In this document: piece after piece, positions 1-6,257 of the stretch
Position numbering within the stretch: position 1 is the stretch's first letter
Layout: each line of letters opens with the position of its first letter
NCBI GenBank assembly: GCA_000715855.1
Contig: KL571266.1
Span: 3,190-12,687, forward strand
From: Actinoplanes liguriensis
GTDB taxonomy: Bacteria > Actinomycetota > Actinomycetes > Mycobacteriales > Micromonosporaceae
DNA: 9,498 bases
Direction: 5' to 3'
Translations under genes and position numbers: made by a program
The notes under the pieces: generated by a model
What the model saw: the letters and a program-made list of their open reading frames with translations, nothing else
The model's database searches: none
What the model was told of the DNA's origin: nothing

Positions 1-211
1 GCCGCGAGCCGGAGATGTCGACCCGGAACGGGGTGATCCTGGAAGCGCCGGTCGTCGCCGGGGCGCTGGTGGCGGCGGCCGCACCGGCCGCGCTGGCCGG
101 GGTGGCGCTCAGCGCGCCGGCGACGGTGGCGGTGGTGGCCACGGCGATGCCGGCCGCGAGGCCGCCCTGCAGAACCGTCCGGCGGGTGGGTCCGGAAGCG
201 TCGGTGGTCAT
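1..211 (-). CDS. Tat-exported epoxide-hydrolase-like protein, N-terminus only (3' end beyond window)
   Basis: The first 70 codons of a gene that runs off the low-coordinate edge. The ATG at 211 is preceded by AAGGGA (218-223) with a 6-nt spacer. The protein opens with a twin-arginine signal: TRRTVLQG at residues 9-16, then a hydrophobic Ala/Gly/Val stretch (about 17-34), then PASA with probable cleavage after residue 41. An Ala/Thr-rich linker follows, and then ITPFRVDIS (59-67). That phrase is typical of the beginning of the EHN domain found at the N-terminus of microsomal-type epoxide hydrolases, alpha/beta hydrolases that open epoxides to diols. Catalytic residues would lie outside the window, so activity cannot be judged. 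Tat export suggests a folded extracytoplasmic enzyme, so direct cooperation with the cytoplasmic monooxygenases upstream is doubtful. The 135-bp gap suggests separate expression. I am confident of the gene and signal, moderately so of the family. Confidence 0.75.
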   Translation of the reverse strand, partial: MTTDASGPTRRTVLQGGLAAGIAVATTATVAGALSATPASAAGAAAATSAPATTGASRITPFRVDISGSR

Positions 212-217
212 TGGTCT

Positions 218-223
218 TCCCTT
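218..223 (-). promoter_or_regulatory. Ribosome binding site of the Tat-exported hydrolase
   Basis: AAGGGA on the minus strand ends 6 nt before the ATG at 211. It supports that start, which also places the twin arginines at residues 10-11 as expected for a Tat signal. Confidence 0.6.
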
Positions 224-224
224 C

Positions 225-249
225 GTCTTCGATCTCTCGATGAGAAGAC
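225..249 (-). repeat. Inverted repeat in the leader of the hydrolase gene
   Basis: On the minus strand GTCTTC (249-244) and GAAGAC (230-225) form perfect 6-bp arms around 13 nt. Within it, TCTC/GAGA could form a smaller competing hairpin with a 5-nt loop. The proximal arm ends one base before the AAGGGA ribosome binding site, a position suited to an operator or to a leader hairpin affecting initiation. Arms this short can arise by chance, and no function is demonstrated. Confidence 0.3.
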
Positions 250-305
250 TGGCCCACCGACCCACCCGGCCGAGCCCGTGACAACCACTGGTCGGTCCCT
301 GGTCA

Positions 306-328
306 CCCCCGGGCCCGGGACCCCGGGG
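306..328 (-). terminator. Possible GC-rich stem-loop downstream of the monooxygenase operon
   Basis: This lies 19 nt beyond the stop of the last monooxygenase gene, in the 212-346 intergenic stretch. CCCCGGG (328-322) can pair with CCCGGGG (313-307) around an 8-nt loop, giving an all-GC 7-bp stem. No U-run follows, so it is not a classical intrinsic terminator; such stems without a U-tract are often proposed as terminators in actinobacteria. The rest of the intergenic stretch shows no convincing -35/-10 pair: a TTGTCA at 284-279 has no good -10 at the proper spacing. Confidence 0.3.
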
Positions 329-346
329 ATCCACCGGTCCTCCGGG

Positions 347-1462
347 TCAGCCGGCCCACTCCTTGGCCAGCAGCTCGAAGGACCGGACCCGGTCGGCGTG
401 GTCGTGGGTGATCGTGGTGACCAGGAGCTCGTCGGCCCCGGTGACCCGGCGCAACGTCTCCAGCCCGGCCGCGACCGTGGCCGGTGAGCCGACGAACTGG
501 GTGTCGACCCGGTCCGCGACCAGTGCCCGGTCCTCGTCGGTCCAGGTGGCGGCGGCGGCTTCCGCCTCGCTGGGGAAGGGGACCGCGCCCAGGCCGGTGC
601 GGATGCTGCGCACCCAGTGGGCGTAGGGCGCGGCCAAGCGCCGGGCGGTCTCGTCGTCCTCGGCGACGACCACGTCGGCCGAGACCATGAGGTGCGGTTT
701 CGCCAGGTTCGCCGACGGCACGAACGACTCCCGGTACGCGGCCGCCGCCTCCAGCACCTTCGCCGGCGCGACGTGGTAGTTCGCGGCGAACGGCAGTCCC
801 CGGGCGCCGGCCGTCCGGGCGCTCTCCCCGCCGCTGCTGCCGAGCAGCCAGATCTCCAGGTCGGCGCCGGCCCCGGGGACCGCGGTCACCTCGTTGCCCT
901 TGCCGTCGCCGTAGGGCCCGGCGAGCAGCCCGCCGATCTGGTCGAGGATCTCGTCGAGGCCGAGCGGCTCGGCGCCGGGCTGGGCGAGCAGGCTGCTTGC
1001 CAGGGCGGTCCGGTCGGAGGCGAAGATCGGCGCCCAGGAGAACGGCTTCGGGATGAGCAGGCCGTCGACGACGCGTTCCTCCTGCGGCGCCGCCTCATTC
1101 TTCAAGCGAAGCGCTTCTTTTTTGGCCTGACCGGAACGGCCCAGCCCCAGGTCGAAACGCCCCGGATAGAGCGCGTCGAGCAGGCCGAACTGCTCCACGA
1201 TGGACAGCGCGGTCTGGTGCTCGGTCTGCACCGCGCCCGAGCCGAGCCGGATCCGCTCGGTCACCGCCGCGATCTGCCCGAGCAGCAGCGCCGGCTGCGC
1301 GGACGCGACGCCGGGCGTGAAGTGGTGCTCGGCCACCCAGTAGCGGTGGTAGCCGAAGTGCTCGGCGCTGCGCGCCAGATCCAGGGTGCGGCGCAGCGCG
1401 TCGCCGACGTCACCGCCGGAGACCAGTGGCGCGAGGTCAAGGATCGAGAGGGGTACGGACAT
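347..1462 (-). CDS. LLM-class flavin-dependent oxidoreductase, MsnO8/group-1-like (371 aa)
   Basis: A TIM-barrel monooxygenase of the bacterial luciferase superfamily, expected to use reduced FMN and O2 in the cytoplasm. Visible marks: LSILDLAPL near the N-terminus (5-13), the hallmark RYWVAEHH (40-47), IRLGSGAVQTEH (71-82), LYPGRFDLGLGRSG (98-111), VPGAGADLEIWLLGSSGG (195-212) and LPFAANYHVAP (223-233). The C-terminal part carries the substrate-range and flavin-contact loop FVGSPATVAAGL (323-334). These fit the luciferase-like group 1 (MsnO8, YtmO), in the longer version common in actinobacteria. It is the last gene of the run, starting 5 nt after the preceding stop, with AAAGGG (1479-1474) 11 nt upstream inside the previous gene. 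A short AT-richer patch (about 1095-1125) uses codons such as AAA, CTT and TTG, which are rare in its surroundings. The substrate cannot be read from sequence. Confidence 0.88.
   Translation of the reverse strand: MSVPLSILDLAPLVSGGDVGDALRRTLDLARSAEHFGYHRYWVAEHHFTPGVASAQPALLLGQIAAVTERIRLGSGAVQTEHQTALSIVEQFGLLDALYPGRFDLGLGRSGQAKKEALRLKNEAAPQEERVVDGLLIPKPFSWAPIFASDRTALASSLLAQPGAEPLGLDEILDQIGGLLAGPYGDGKGNEVTAVPGAGADLEIWLLGSSGGESARTAGARGLPFAANYHVAPAKVLEAAAAYRESFVPSANLAKPHLMVSADVVVAEDDETARRLAAPYAHWVRSIRTGLGAVPFPSEAEAAAATWTDEDRALVADRVDTQFVGSPATVAAGLETLRRVTGADELLVTTITHDHADRVRSFELLAKEWAG
1104..1123 (+). terminator. Intrinsic-terminator-like hairpin with T-run, antisense inside the last monooxygenase gene
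   Basis: On the plus strand AAGCG (1104-1108) and CGCTT (1112-1116) can form a 5-bp stem with a 3-nt loop. One base later comes TTTTTT (1118-1123), the longest T-run I noticed here. It would act only on transcripts opposite to the gene. It may equally be a side effect of the Lys-Lys codons AAA AAA on the coding strand. Confidence 0.15.
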
Positions 1463-1467
1463 CGGAT

Positions 1468-2481
1468 CTACCGCCCTTTCAACTGGCGTAGCACGGGGGC
1501 GACCTCGCTCGCGAACAGTTCCAGCGAAGCCCGCTGCTGCTTCTCGGTGAGGCCCTCGGTGTCCGCGGACAGGTGGGTGACCTCGTGCCCGAACCGCTCG
1601 TGGTAACGGTGCACCTTGTCGATGATCTGCTGCGGGCTGCCGATCAGCGCGGAGCTGCGCTCGACGGCGTCCTCGATCGTCGGGAAGACCGGCTCCACGC
1701 CGACCTTGCGGAACTGGTCGATGCGGGCCTGCCAGATCGGCCGGTACACGTCGAGCGCCTCCTGCGAGGTCCGCGCGACGTAGAAACCCGCGCTGCCGGC
1801 GCCGATCCGGATCGTGGCCGGATCATGCCCGTGGAAGGCCCACCGCTCACGATAGAAATCGATCAATTCGGCGTACGGCTCGATGGGGTTGGTGACGTTG
1901 GCGGAGAACAGCGGATCGCCGTATCGCGCGGCGAGCTCGACCGACGCCCTGCTGGTGGCGCTGCCGTGCCACACCGTGATCGGCTGCTGCAGCGGTCGCG
2001 GCCAGGTCTCGGCGTCGGTGAGCGACGGCCGGAACTGCCCCTCCCACGTTACTTTCGGTTCGCGCCAGAGCCGCCGGAACAGCTCGTAGCTCTCCCGCTG
2101 GCGCTCCCACTGGTCCTCGACCGTGACGTGGAACAGTTGCGCCTGGGCGGTGCCGTTGCCCTTGCCGACGATCAGTTCGAGGCGCCCGCCGGAGAGGTTG
2201 TCGAGCGTGCTGTAGTCCTCGAACGCGCGCACCGGGTCGAGCAGGCTGAGCGTGGTGACCCCGGTCCACAGCCGGATCGTGGACGTCTTCGCGGCGATGT
2301 GACTGAGGATGACCGGCGGCGCCGACGACAGGAACGGCCGCTCGTGCCGCTCCCCCACCGCGAACCCGTCGAAGCCCAGCTCCTCGCCGAGCACCGCGCT
2401 GTCGACGACCTCGCGCAGCCGCTGCGCCGGGCTCTTGTCCTTGTCGAAGTAGGTGATCAGGGTGAGCAGCAGGAATTTCAT
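1468..2481 (-). CDS. LLM-class flavin-dependent oxidoreductase (337 aa)
   Basis: Second luciferase-superfamily enzyme from the 3' end of the operon. The ATG at 2481 is chosen because it overlaps the upstream stop as ATGA (2478-2481) and the protein then opens with the first barrel strand, MKFLLLTLIT. The frame stays open to 2757, but that would overlap the upstream gene by 280 bp with Arg/Pro-rich filler. Motifs: FDGFAVGERHERPF (37-50), IRLWTGVTTLSLLDPVRAFE (69-88), the family signature LDNLSGGRLELIVGKGNG (93-110), VWHGSATSRAS (170-180), and IGSPQQIIDKVHRYHERFGH (280-299) near the end. Length is normal for a simple single-domain LLM. It belongs to neither the NtaA nor the MsnO8 group by eye and I cannot assign a named subfamily. 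FMNH2-dependent oxygenation of a small organic molecule is expected; the substrate is unknown. No strong Shine-Dalgarno is visible, so translation probably depends on coupling. Confidence 0.87.
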   Translation of the reverse strand: MKFLLLTLITYFDKDKSPAQRLREVVDSAVLGEELGFDGFAVGERHERPFLSSAPPVILSHIAAKTSTIRLWTGVTTLSLLDPVRAFEDYSTLDNLSGGRLELIVGKGNGTAQAQLFHVTVEDQWERQRESYELFRRLWREPKVTWEGQFRPSLTDAETWPRPLQQPITVWHGSATSRASVELAARYGDPLFSANVTNPIEPYAELIDFYRERWAFHGHDPATIRIGAGSAGFYVARTSQEALDVYRPIWQARIDQFRKVGVEPVFPTIEDAVERSSALIGSPQQIIDKVHRYHERFGHEVTHLSADTEGLTEKQQRASLELFASEVAPVLRQLKGR

Positions 2482-3746
2482 GCCAGCCCCAGGTTTCCGC
2501 GCAGCGTGCTCGCCGAGTATTCGGAACGGAAGACGCCGCGCTCCTGCAGCAGCGGGACGACCTGGTCGACGAAGTCGTCGAGCCCGGCCGGCGTCAGGTG
2601 CGGGACCAGGATGAAGCCGTCGCAGGCATCGGTTTGCACGTATTCGTCGAGCAGCGAGGCGACCCGGTCGGCCGTGCCGATGAAGTTCTGCCGGCCGGTG
2701 ACCTCGATGACCAGGTCGCGGATCGACAGCTTCTTCGCCTCGGCGATCGCCCGCCACTCGTTCGCGGTCTTCAGCCGGTCGGGGAACATCCCGGCCCGGC
2801 CCTTGATGATCGTGTCGGCCTCGTCGAGCACCGGATCCACCGCCGGCAGCGGCCCCTCCGGGTCGTAGGAGGACAGATCCCGGTTCCAGAGCTGCTCCAG
2901 CAGCAGGACAGCGGTCTGCGGGGTGACCTGCTGCCGCCGGATGTAGTGCGCCTTCTCCTGCGCGTCGGCGTCGGTGTCCCCCAGCACGTAGGAGACGCCC
3001 GGGATGATCTTCAGAGAGTCACGATCACGTCCGTACGCGGGAAGTCTGTCCTTGACGTCGCGATAGAACCGCTGAGCATCCTCCAGGTGGTGATGCCGCG
3101 AGAAGATCGCATCCGCGAGCCGGGCGGCCAGGTCCCGCCCCTGCGCGGAGTCCCCGGCCTGCAGGACGACCGGGCGTCCCTGCGGGCTGCGCGGCACCCC
3201 GAACCGGCCCTTGATGTCGAACTGCTCACCGGTGTGCTGGAACTCACCCGCGTCCGAGTCCCACAGTTTCCGGGCGACCTCGATAAACTCGCCGGCCCGC
3301 GTGTACCGGTCGGCGTGGTCGAGGAACCCGCCGCGACGGAAGTTCTCGCCGAAGAACGGGCCGTGCGAGGTGACCACGTTCCACGCGGCCCGCCCGCCGG
3401 AGAGGTGATCGAGCGTCGCCAGTTGGCGGGCCAGCTCGTACGGCTCGTGGAAGGTGGCGTTCAGCGTCCCGGCCAGCCCGAGGTGCGTGGTGACGGCGGC
3501 CAGCGCGGCGAGCACGGTCAGGGTGTCCGGGCGGCCGACCACGTCCAGGTCGTGGATCAGTCCGCGCTGCTCGCGCAGGCGCAGGCCCTCCGCGAGGAAG
3601 AAGAAATCGAACTTGCCCCGCTCCGCCGTACGCGCAAGGTGTTCGAACGACGCGAACTCGATCTGGCTTCCCGAGCGTGGGTCGCTCCAGACGGTCGTGT
3701 TGTTCACGCCGGGGAAGTGCGCGGCGAGAATGATCTGCTTAGGCAT
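2478..3746 (-). CDS. NtaA/SnaA/DszA-family FMN-dependent monooxygenase (422 aa)
   Basis: Full-length member of the nitrilotriacetate / pristinamycin / dibenzothiophene-sulfone monooxygenase group. Members use FMNH2 from a separate reductase to oxidise C-N or C-S containing compounds. Seen: FFFLAEGLRLRE (48-59), the group signature LDHLSGGRAAWNVVTS (112-127), HADRYTRAGEF (144-154), the LWDSDAG region (161-167), FGVPRSPQGRPVVLQAGDS (182-200), RLADAIFS (209-216) and the C-terminal block DGFILVPHLTPAGLDDF (376-392) ending ERGVFRSEYSASTLRGNLGL. The linker at 161-182 is short, as in the DszA-like branch, unlike the NtaA-like linker of the next upstream gene. The ATG at 3746 has GGAGG (3757-3753) 6 nt upstream and lies inside the preceding gene (8-bp overlap). 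The downstream stop overlaps the next ATG. Family assignment is firm; the substrate is not inferable. Confidence 0.92.
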   Translation of the reverse strand: MPKQIILAAHFPGVNNTTVWSDPRSGSQIEFASFEHLARTAERGKFDFFFLAEGLRLREQRGLIHDLDVVGRPDTLTVLAALAAVTTHLGLAGTLNATFHEPYELARQLATLDHLSGGRAAWNVVTSHGPFFGENFRRGGFLDHADRYTRAGEFIEVARKLWDSDAGEFQHTGEQFDIKGRFGVPRSPQGRPVVLQAGDSAQGRDLAARLADAIFSRHHHLEDAQRFYRDVKDRLPAYGRDRDSLKIIPGVSYVLGDTDADAQEKAHYIRRQQVTPQTAVLLLEQLWNRDLSSYDPEGPLPAVDPVLDEADTIIKGRAGMFPDRLKTANEWRAIAEAKKLSIRDLVIEVTGRQNFIGTADRVASLLDEYVQTDACDGFILVPHLTPAGLDDFVDQVVPLLQERGVFRSEYSASTLRGNLGLA

Positions 3747-4737
3747 TCGCGGCCTCCGGGGAGTAGCGGTTGACCGCCACCGGCAGGCCCAGGCGCTCGC
3801 GCAGCGTGGTGGCGGTGGAGGGCTCGAACAGGCCGCGTTCCCGCAGCACGGGGACGAGGTCGCGGGTGATCGCGGTCAGGTCGGTGGGTGCTCCGGGACG
3901 CAGCCGGACCCCGGCGATCCCGGACGGCTCCCAGCCCGCGATCAGGCCGGCGAGCTGCGCGGGAGTGCCGGCGAAGACCGCCGCGTCGGAGGTGGTCGCG
4001 CCCCGGCGGCGGATGGCGGTCTCCTGGTCGGCGTCGAGGAACACCACGATGTCGGCGAAGACCTTCTTCCTGGCCGGGAGCTGACGGACGATCGTCGCGG
4101 CGCTGTCCACGTCGGACGGCGTCACGAAGTAGACGTCGACGTCCAGGCGTTCCCAGACCCGCGCCTGGTGGGTCAGCGCGGCGATCACCGGCTGTCCCTG
4201 CGGCGGCCGCGGCACGATCGACGGCCCCTTGACCGTGAAGTGCTCCCCGGCGAAGTCGACGTAGTGCAACTTGTCCCGATCGACGAACCGGCCGGTGGCG
4301 ACGTCCTTGATGATCGCGTCGTCCTCCCAGCTGTCCCAGAGCCGGCGCACCACCTCGACCGCGTCGGCCGCCTCGGTGAACAGGTCGTCGAAGCCGAGCG
4401 GCGCGCGACGCCCGAGCAGGTCCGCCTCGGCCGGGTCCGCGGAGACACGCACCTGCCAGCCGGCCCGGCCGTGACTGACCCAGTCGAGGGTGGCCAGCGC
4501 GGTGGAGAGGTGGAACGGCTCGGTGTGGGTCGTCGTGGCCACCGGCACAAGTCCGACATGTCGGGTCAGGGGCGCGACGCGCGACGCGACCAGCACCGCG
4601 TCCGGCCCACGCCTGCCGAACGCGTCGTCGAAGGTGATGAAGTCCAGCAGCGCCTCGTCGGCCTCGCGGGCCGCCGAGATCCAGTCGGCCGCGTCGAACG
4701 AGTCGCCGTTCAGAGCGGCCGCAATCCGTAATGTCAT
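3739..4737 (-). CDS. Short NtaA-like FMN-dependent monooxygenase (332 aa)
   Basis: Another NtaA/SnaA-type luciferase-superfamily protein, but about 90 residues shorter than its neighbour. The N-terminal half is NtaA-like: FITFDDAFG (33-41), LVPVATTTHTEPFHLSTALA (63-82), LDWVSHGRAGWQVRVS (84-99), LWDSWEDDAIIKD (133-145) and FAGEHFTVKGPSIVPRPPQG (162-181). After residue 190 the family's central helical section is missing, and the chain moves to FAGTPAQLAGLIAGW (255-269) and the usual tail RERGLFEPSTATTLRERLGL (298-317). The signature reads WQVRVS where the neighbour has WNVVTS. The tails of the two proteins match well, suggesting old paralogs. The frame is intact, so this looks like a compact variant, not a frameshifted copy. 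Start at 4737: GGAGG (4749-4745) 7 nt upstream and an ATGA overlap with the ATPase stop. It may have a distinct substrate, or may partner the full-length enzyme; neither is shown. Confidence 0.85.
   Translation of the reverse strand: MTLRIAAALNGDSFDAADWISAAREADEALLDFITFDDAFGRRGPDAVLVASRVAPLTRHVGLVPVATTTHTEPFHLSTALATLDWVSHGRAGWQVRVSADPAEADLLGRRAPLGFDDLFTEAADAVEVVRRLWDSWEDDAIIKDVATGRFVDRDKLHYVDFAGEHFTVKGPSIVPRPPQGQPVIAALTHQARVWERLDVDVYFVTPSDVDSAATIVRQLPARKKVFADIVVFLDADQETAIRRRGATTSDAAVFAGTPAQLAGLIAGWEPSGIAGVRLRPGAPTDLTAITRDLVPVLRERGLFEPSTATTLRERLGLPVAVNRYSPEAANA
3753..3757 (-). promoter_or_regulatory. Ribosome binding site of the 422-aa NtaA-type monooxygenase
   Basis: GGAGG on the minus strand, 6 nt before the ATG at 3746 and inside the coding region of the short NtaA-like gene. 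It fixes the start despite the 8-bp gene overlap. Confidence 0.7.
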
Positions 4738-6257
4738 GCTGAAACCTCCAAAGTGGGCACGGCGGCCAGCAACTGGCGCGTGTACTCGTGCTGCGGCTGC
4801 TCGAAAACGGACTTCGACGTCCCTCCCTCGACGACCTGGCCGTCGTGCATGACCAGCACCCGGTCGGCCAGATCCCGGACCACGCCGAGGTCGTGCGAGA
4901 TGAACAGCAGCGCCGTCCCGTCCCGCTCGCGGATCTCGGCGAGCAGGTCGAGCACCTGTGCCTGCACCGAGACGTCGAGGGCGGAGACCGGCTCGTCGCA
5001 GATGATCAGACTCGGTCGCGGGGCGATGGCGCGGGCGATCGCGACGCGCTGCCGCTGCCCGCCGGAGAGCTGCCGCGGGTAACGGTCGAGCACCTCCTCG
5101 CCGAGCCCGACCCGCTCCAGGACCGGCGCCACCGGCTCGCCGCGCGGCAGGGCCTCGGCGACGATGCGCCGGACCGTCCAGCGCGGGTCGAACGCCGACA
5201 GCGGGTCCTGCGCGATGAACTGCAGCCGCCGGCGCAGCGGCCGCCGGGCCCGCTCGGGCACCCCGCTGAACCGCTGACCCTCGAATCTGACCTGGCCGGA
5301 GGTGGGTTCGACGAGCCCGAACAGCAACTGCGCGACGGTCGTCTTGCCGGAGCCGGACTCGCCGACCAGGCCGACGATCTCGCCGCGCCGGATCGTCACG
5401 CCGACGTCGCGCACCACGGCCCGATCGCCGTAGACCTTGCGCAGCCCGGTCGCCTCGATGACCACCGGCCCCGGCTCGGAAGTGGTCCCGCGCCGGCGGC
5501 CGCTTGCAGCGGCGATCAACTGCCGGGTGTACGGGTGATCAGCTCCGGACAGGAGCTTGCGAGTGGCGCCACTCTCCACGAGCCGGCCGTCCTTCATCAC
5601 CAGCACCCGGTCGGCAAGCGTGGACACGACGGCCAGGTCATGGCTGATCAGGAGCAGCGTCTCGCGGCGCTCGGCGAGCAACTTCAGGATCTGCGCCTGC
5701 ACGGTGGCGTCCAGGGCGGTGGTGGGCTCGTCGGCGATCAGCAGCTTCGGGCCGCCGGCCAGCGCGGAGGCGATCAGGGCGCGCTGGCGCAGACCGCCGG
5801 AGAGCTGGTGCGGGTACTGCCCGGCGCGGCGCTCCGGTTCCGGGACGTGGACTTCTTCGAGGAGTCGGAGGGCTTCCTTCGTACGCTCGAATCGGGTTTT
5901 GCTGGAATGGATCCGCAGGACCTCGGCGATCTCGGCGCCCACCGTCCGCAGCGGGTCGAGAGAGACCAGGGCGTCCTGCAGGATCAGGCCGGCGAAACCA
6001 CCACGCAGGTGCCGCCAGTCGCGGGGTGCGAAACGGCGCGCGTCCCGGCCGTCGATCTCCAGGGTCGTCGCGTCCACCCGGGCGCCCGGACCGGCCAGTC
6101 CGACCAGGCTGCGGGCGGTGACGCTCTTGCCGGAGCCGGACTCGCCGACGATCGCGACACGTTCGCCGGGCTCGATGGTGAAGCTGACCCCGCGGACGGC
6201 TTCCACCGTGCGTCGCGGCAGATGAAACGTGACCCGCAGGTCCTCCAAGGTGATCAT
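4734..6257 (-). CDS. Double ABC ATPase, peptide/nickel-type importer (DppD-DppF fusion, 507 aa)
   Basis: Energises the importer by ATP hydrolysis on the inner membrane face. Two complete nucleotide-binding domains lie in one chain. Domain 1: Walker A GESGSGKS (38-45), Q-loop Gln94, signature LSGGLRQR (152-159), Walker B LLIADEPT (172-179), H-loop His206, then HPYTRQL (241-247). Domain 2: Walker A GESGSGKT (299-306), Q-loop Gln350, signature LSGGQRQR (397-404), Walker B LIICDEPV (417-424), H-loop His455, then [12 protein letters not shown] (490-501). The HPYTRQL-like ends are typical of oligopeptide/dipeptide/nickel ATPases. All catalytic motifs are intact in both halves. The ATG at 6257 overlaps the permease stop as ATGA. 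The frame is open to 6995, but that extension would lie inside the permease and is Arg/Pro-rich shadow. The fusion replaces the usual DppD plus DppF pair, so no further ATPase gene is needed. Confidence 0.95.
   Translation of the reverse strand: MITLEDLRVTFHLPRRTVEAVRGVSFTIEPGERVAIVGESGSGKSVTARSLVGLAGPGARVDATTLEIDGRDARRFAPRDWRHLRGGFAGLILQDALVSLDPLRTVGAEIAEVLRIHSSKTRFERTKEALRLLEEVHVPEPERRAGQYPHQLSGGLRQRALIASALAGGPKLLIADEPTTALDATVQAQILKLLAERRETLLLISHDLAVVSTLADRVLVMKDGRLVESGATRKLLSGADHPYTRQLIAAASGRRRGTTSEPGPVVIEATGLRKVYGDRAVVRDVGVTIRRGEIVGLVGESGSGKTTVAQLLFGLVEPTSGQVRFEGQRFSGVPERARRPLRRRLQFIAQDPLSAFDPRWTVRRIVAEALPRGEPVAPVLERVGLGEEVLDRYPRQLSGGQRQRVAIARAIAPRPSLIICDEPVSALDVSVQAQVLDLLAEIRERDGTALLFISHDLGVVRDLADRVLVMHDGQVVEGGTSKSVFEQPQHEYTRQLLAAVPTLEVSA
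4745..4749 (-). promoter_or_regulatory. Ribosome binding site of the short NtaA-like monooxygenase
   Basis: GGAGG on the minus strand, 7 nt before the ATG at 4737 and inside the end of the ATPase gene. With the ATGA overlap it decides the start of the first monooxygenase. Confidence 0.75.

Noticed and set aside
256..284. Promoter for the hydrolase with -35 TTGTCA at 284-279
   Set aside because: At 16-18 nt spacing the -10 candidates (such as GTCGGT) do not resemble a sigma-70 -10 element.
1118..1123. Programmed frameshift site at the A6 run in the MsnO8-like gene
   Set aside because: The run is in the wrong register for an A-AAA-AAG slippery heptamer, and the zero frame continues as a complete family protein to 347.
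2482..2757. N-terminal extension of the 337-aa monooxygenase by 92 codons
   Set aside because: It would overlap the NtaA-type gene by 280 bp and reads as low-complexity Arg/Pro/Ala sequence. The ATG at 2481 begins exactly at the first barrel strand with an ATGA overlap.
3739..4737. Short NtaA-like gene as a pseudogene or frameshifted copy
   Set aside because: The frame is continuous, with a good ribosome binding site, a normal start and stop, and both family halves in one frame. It looks like a compact family variant.
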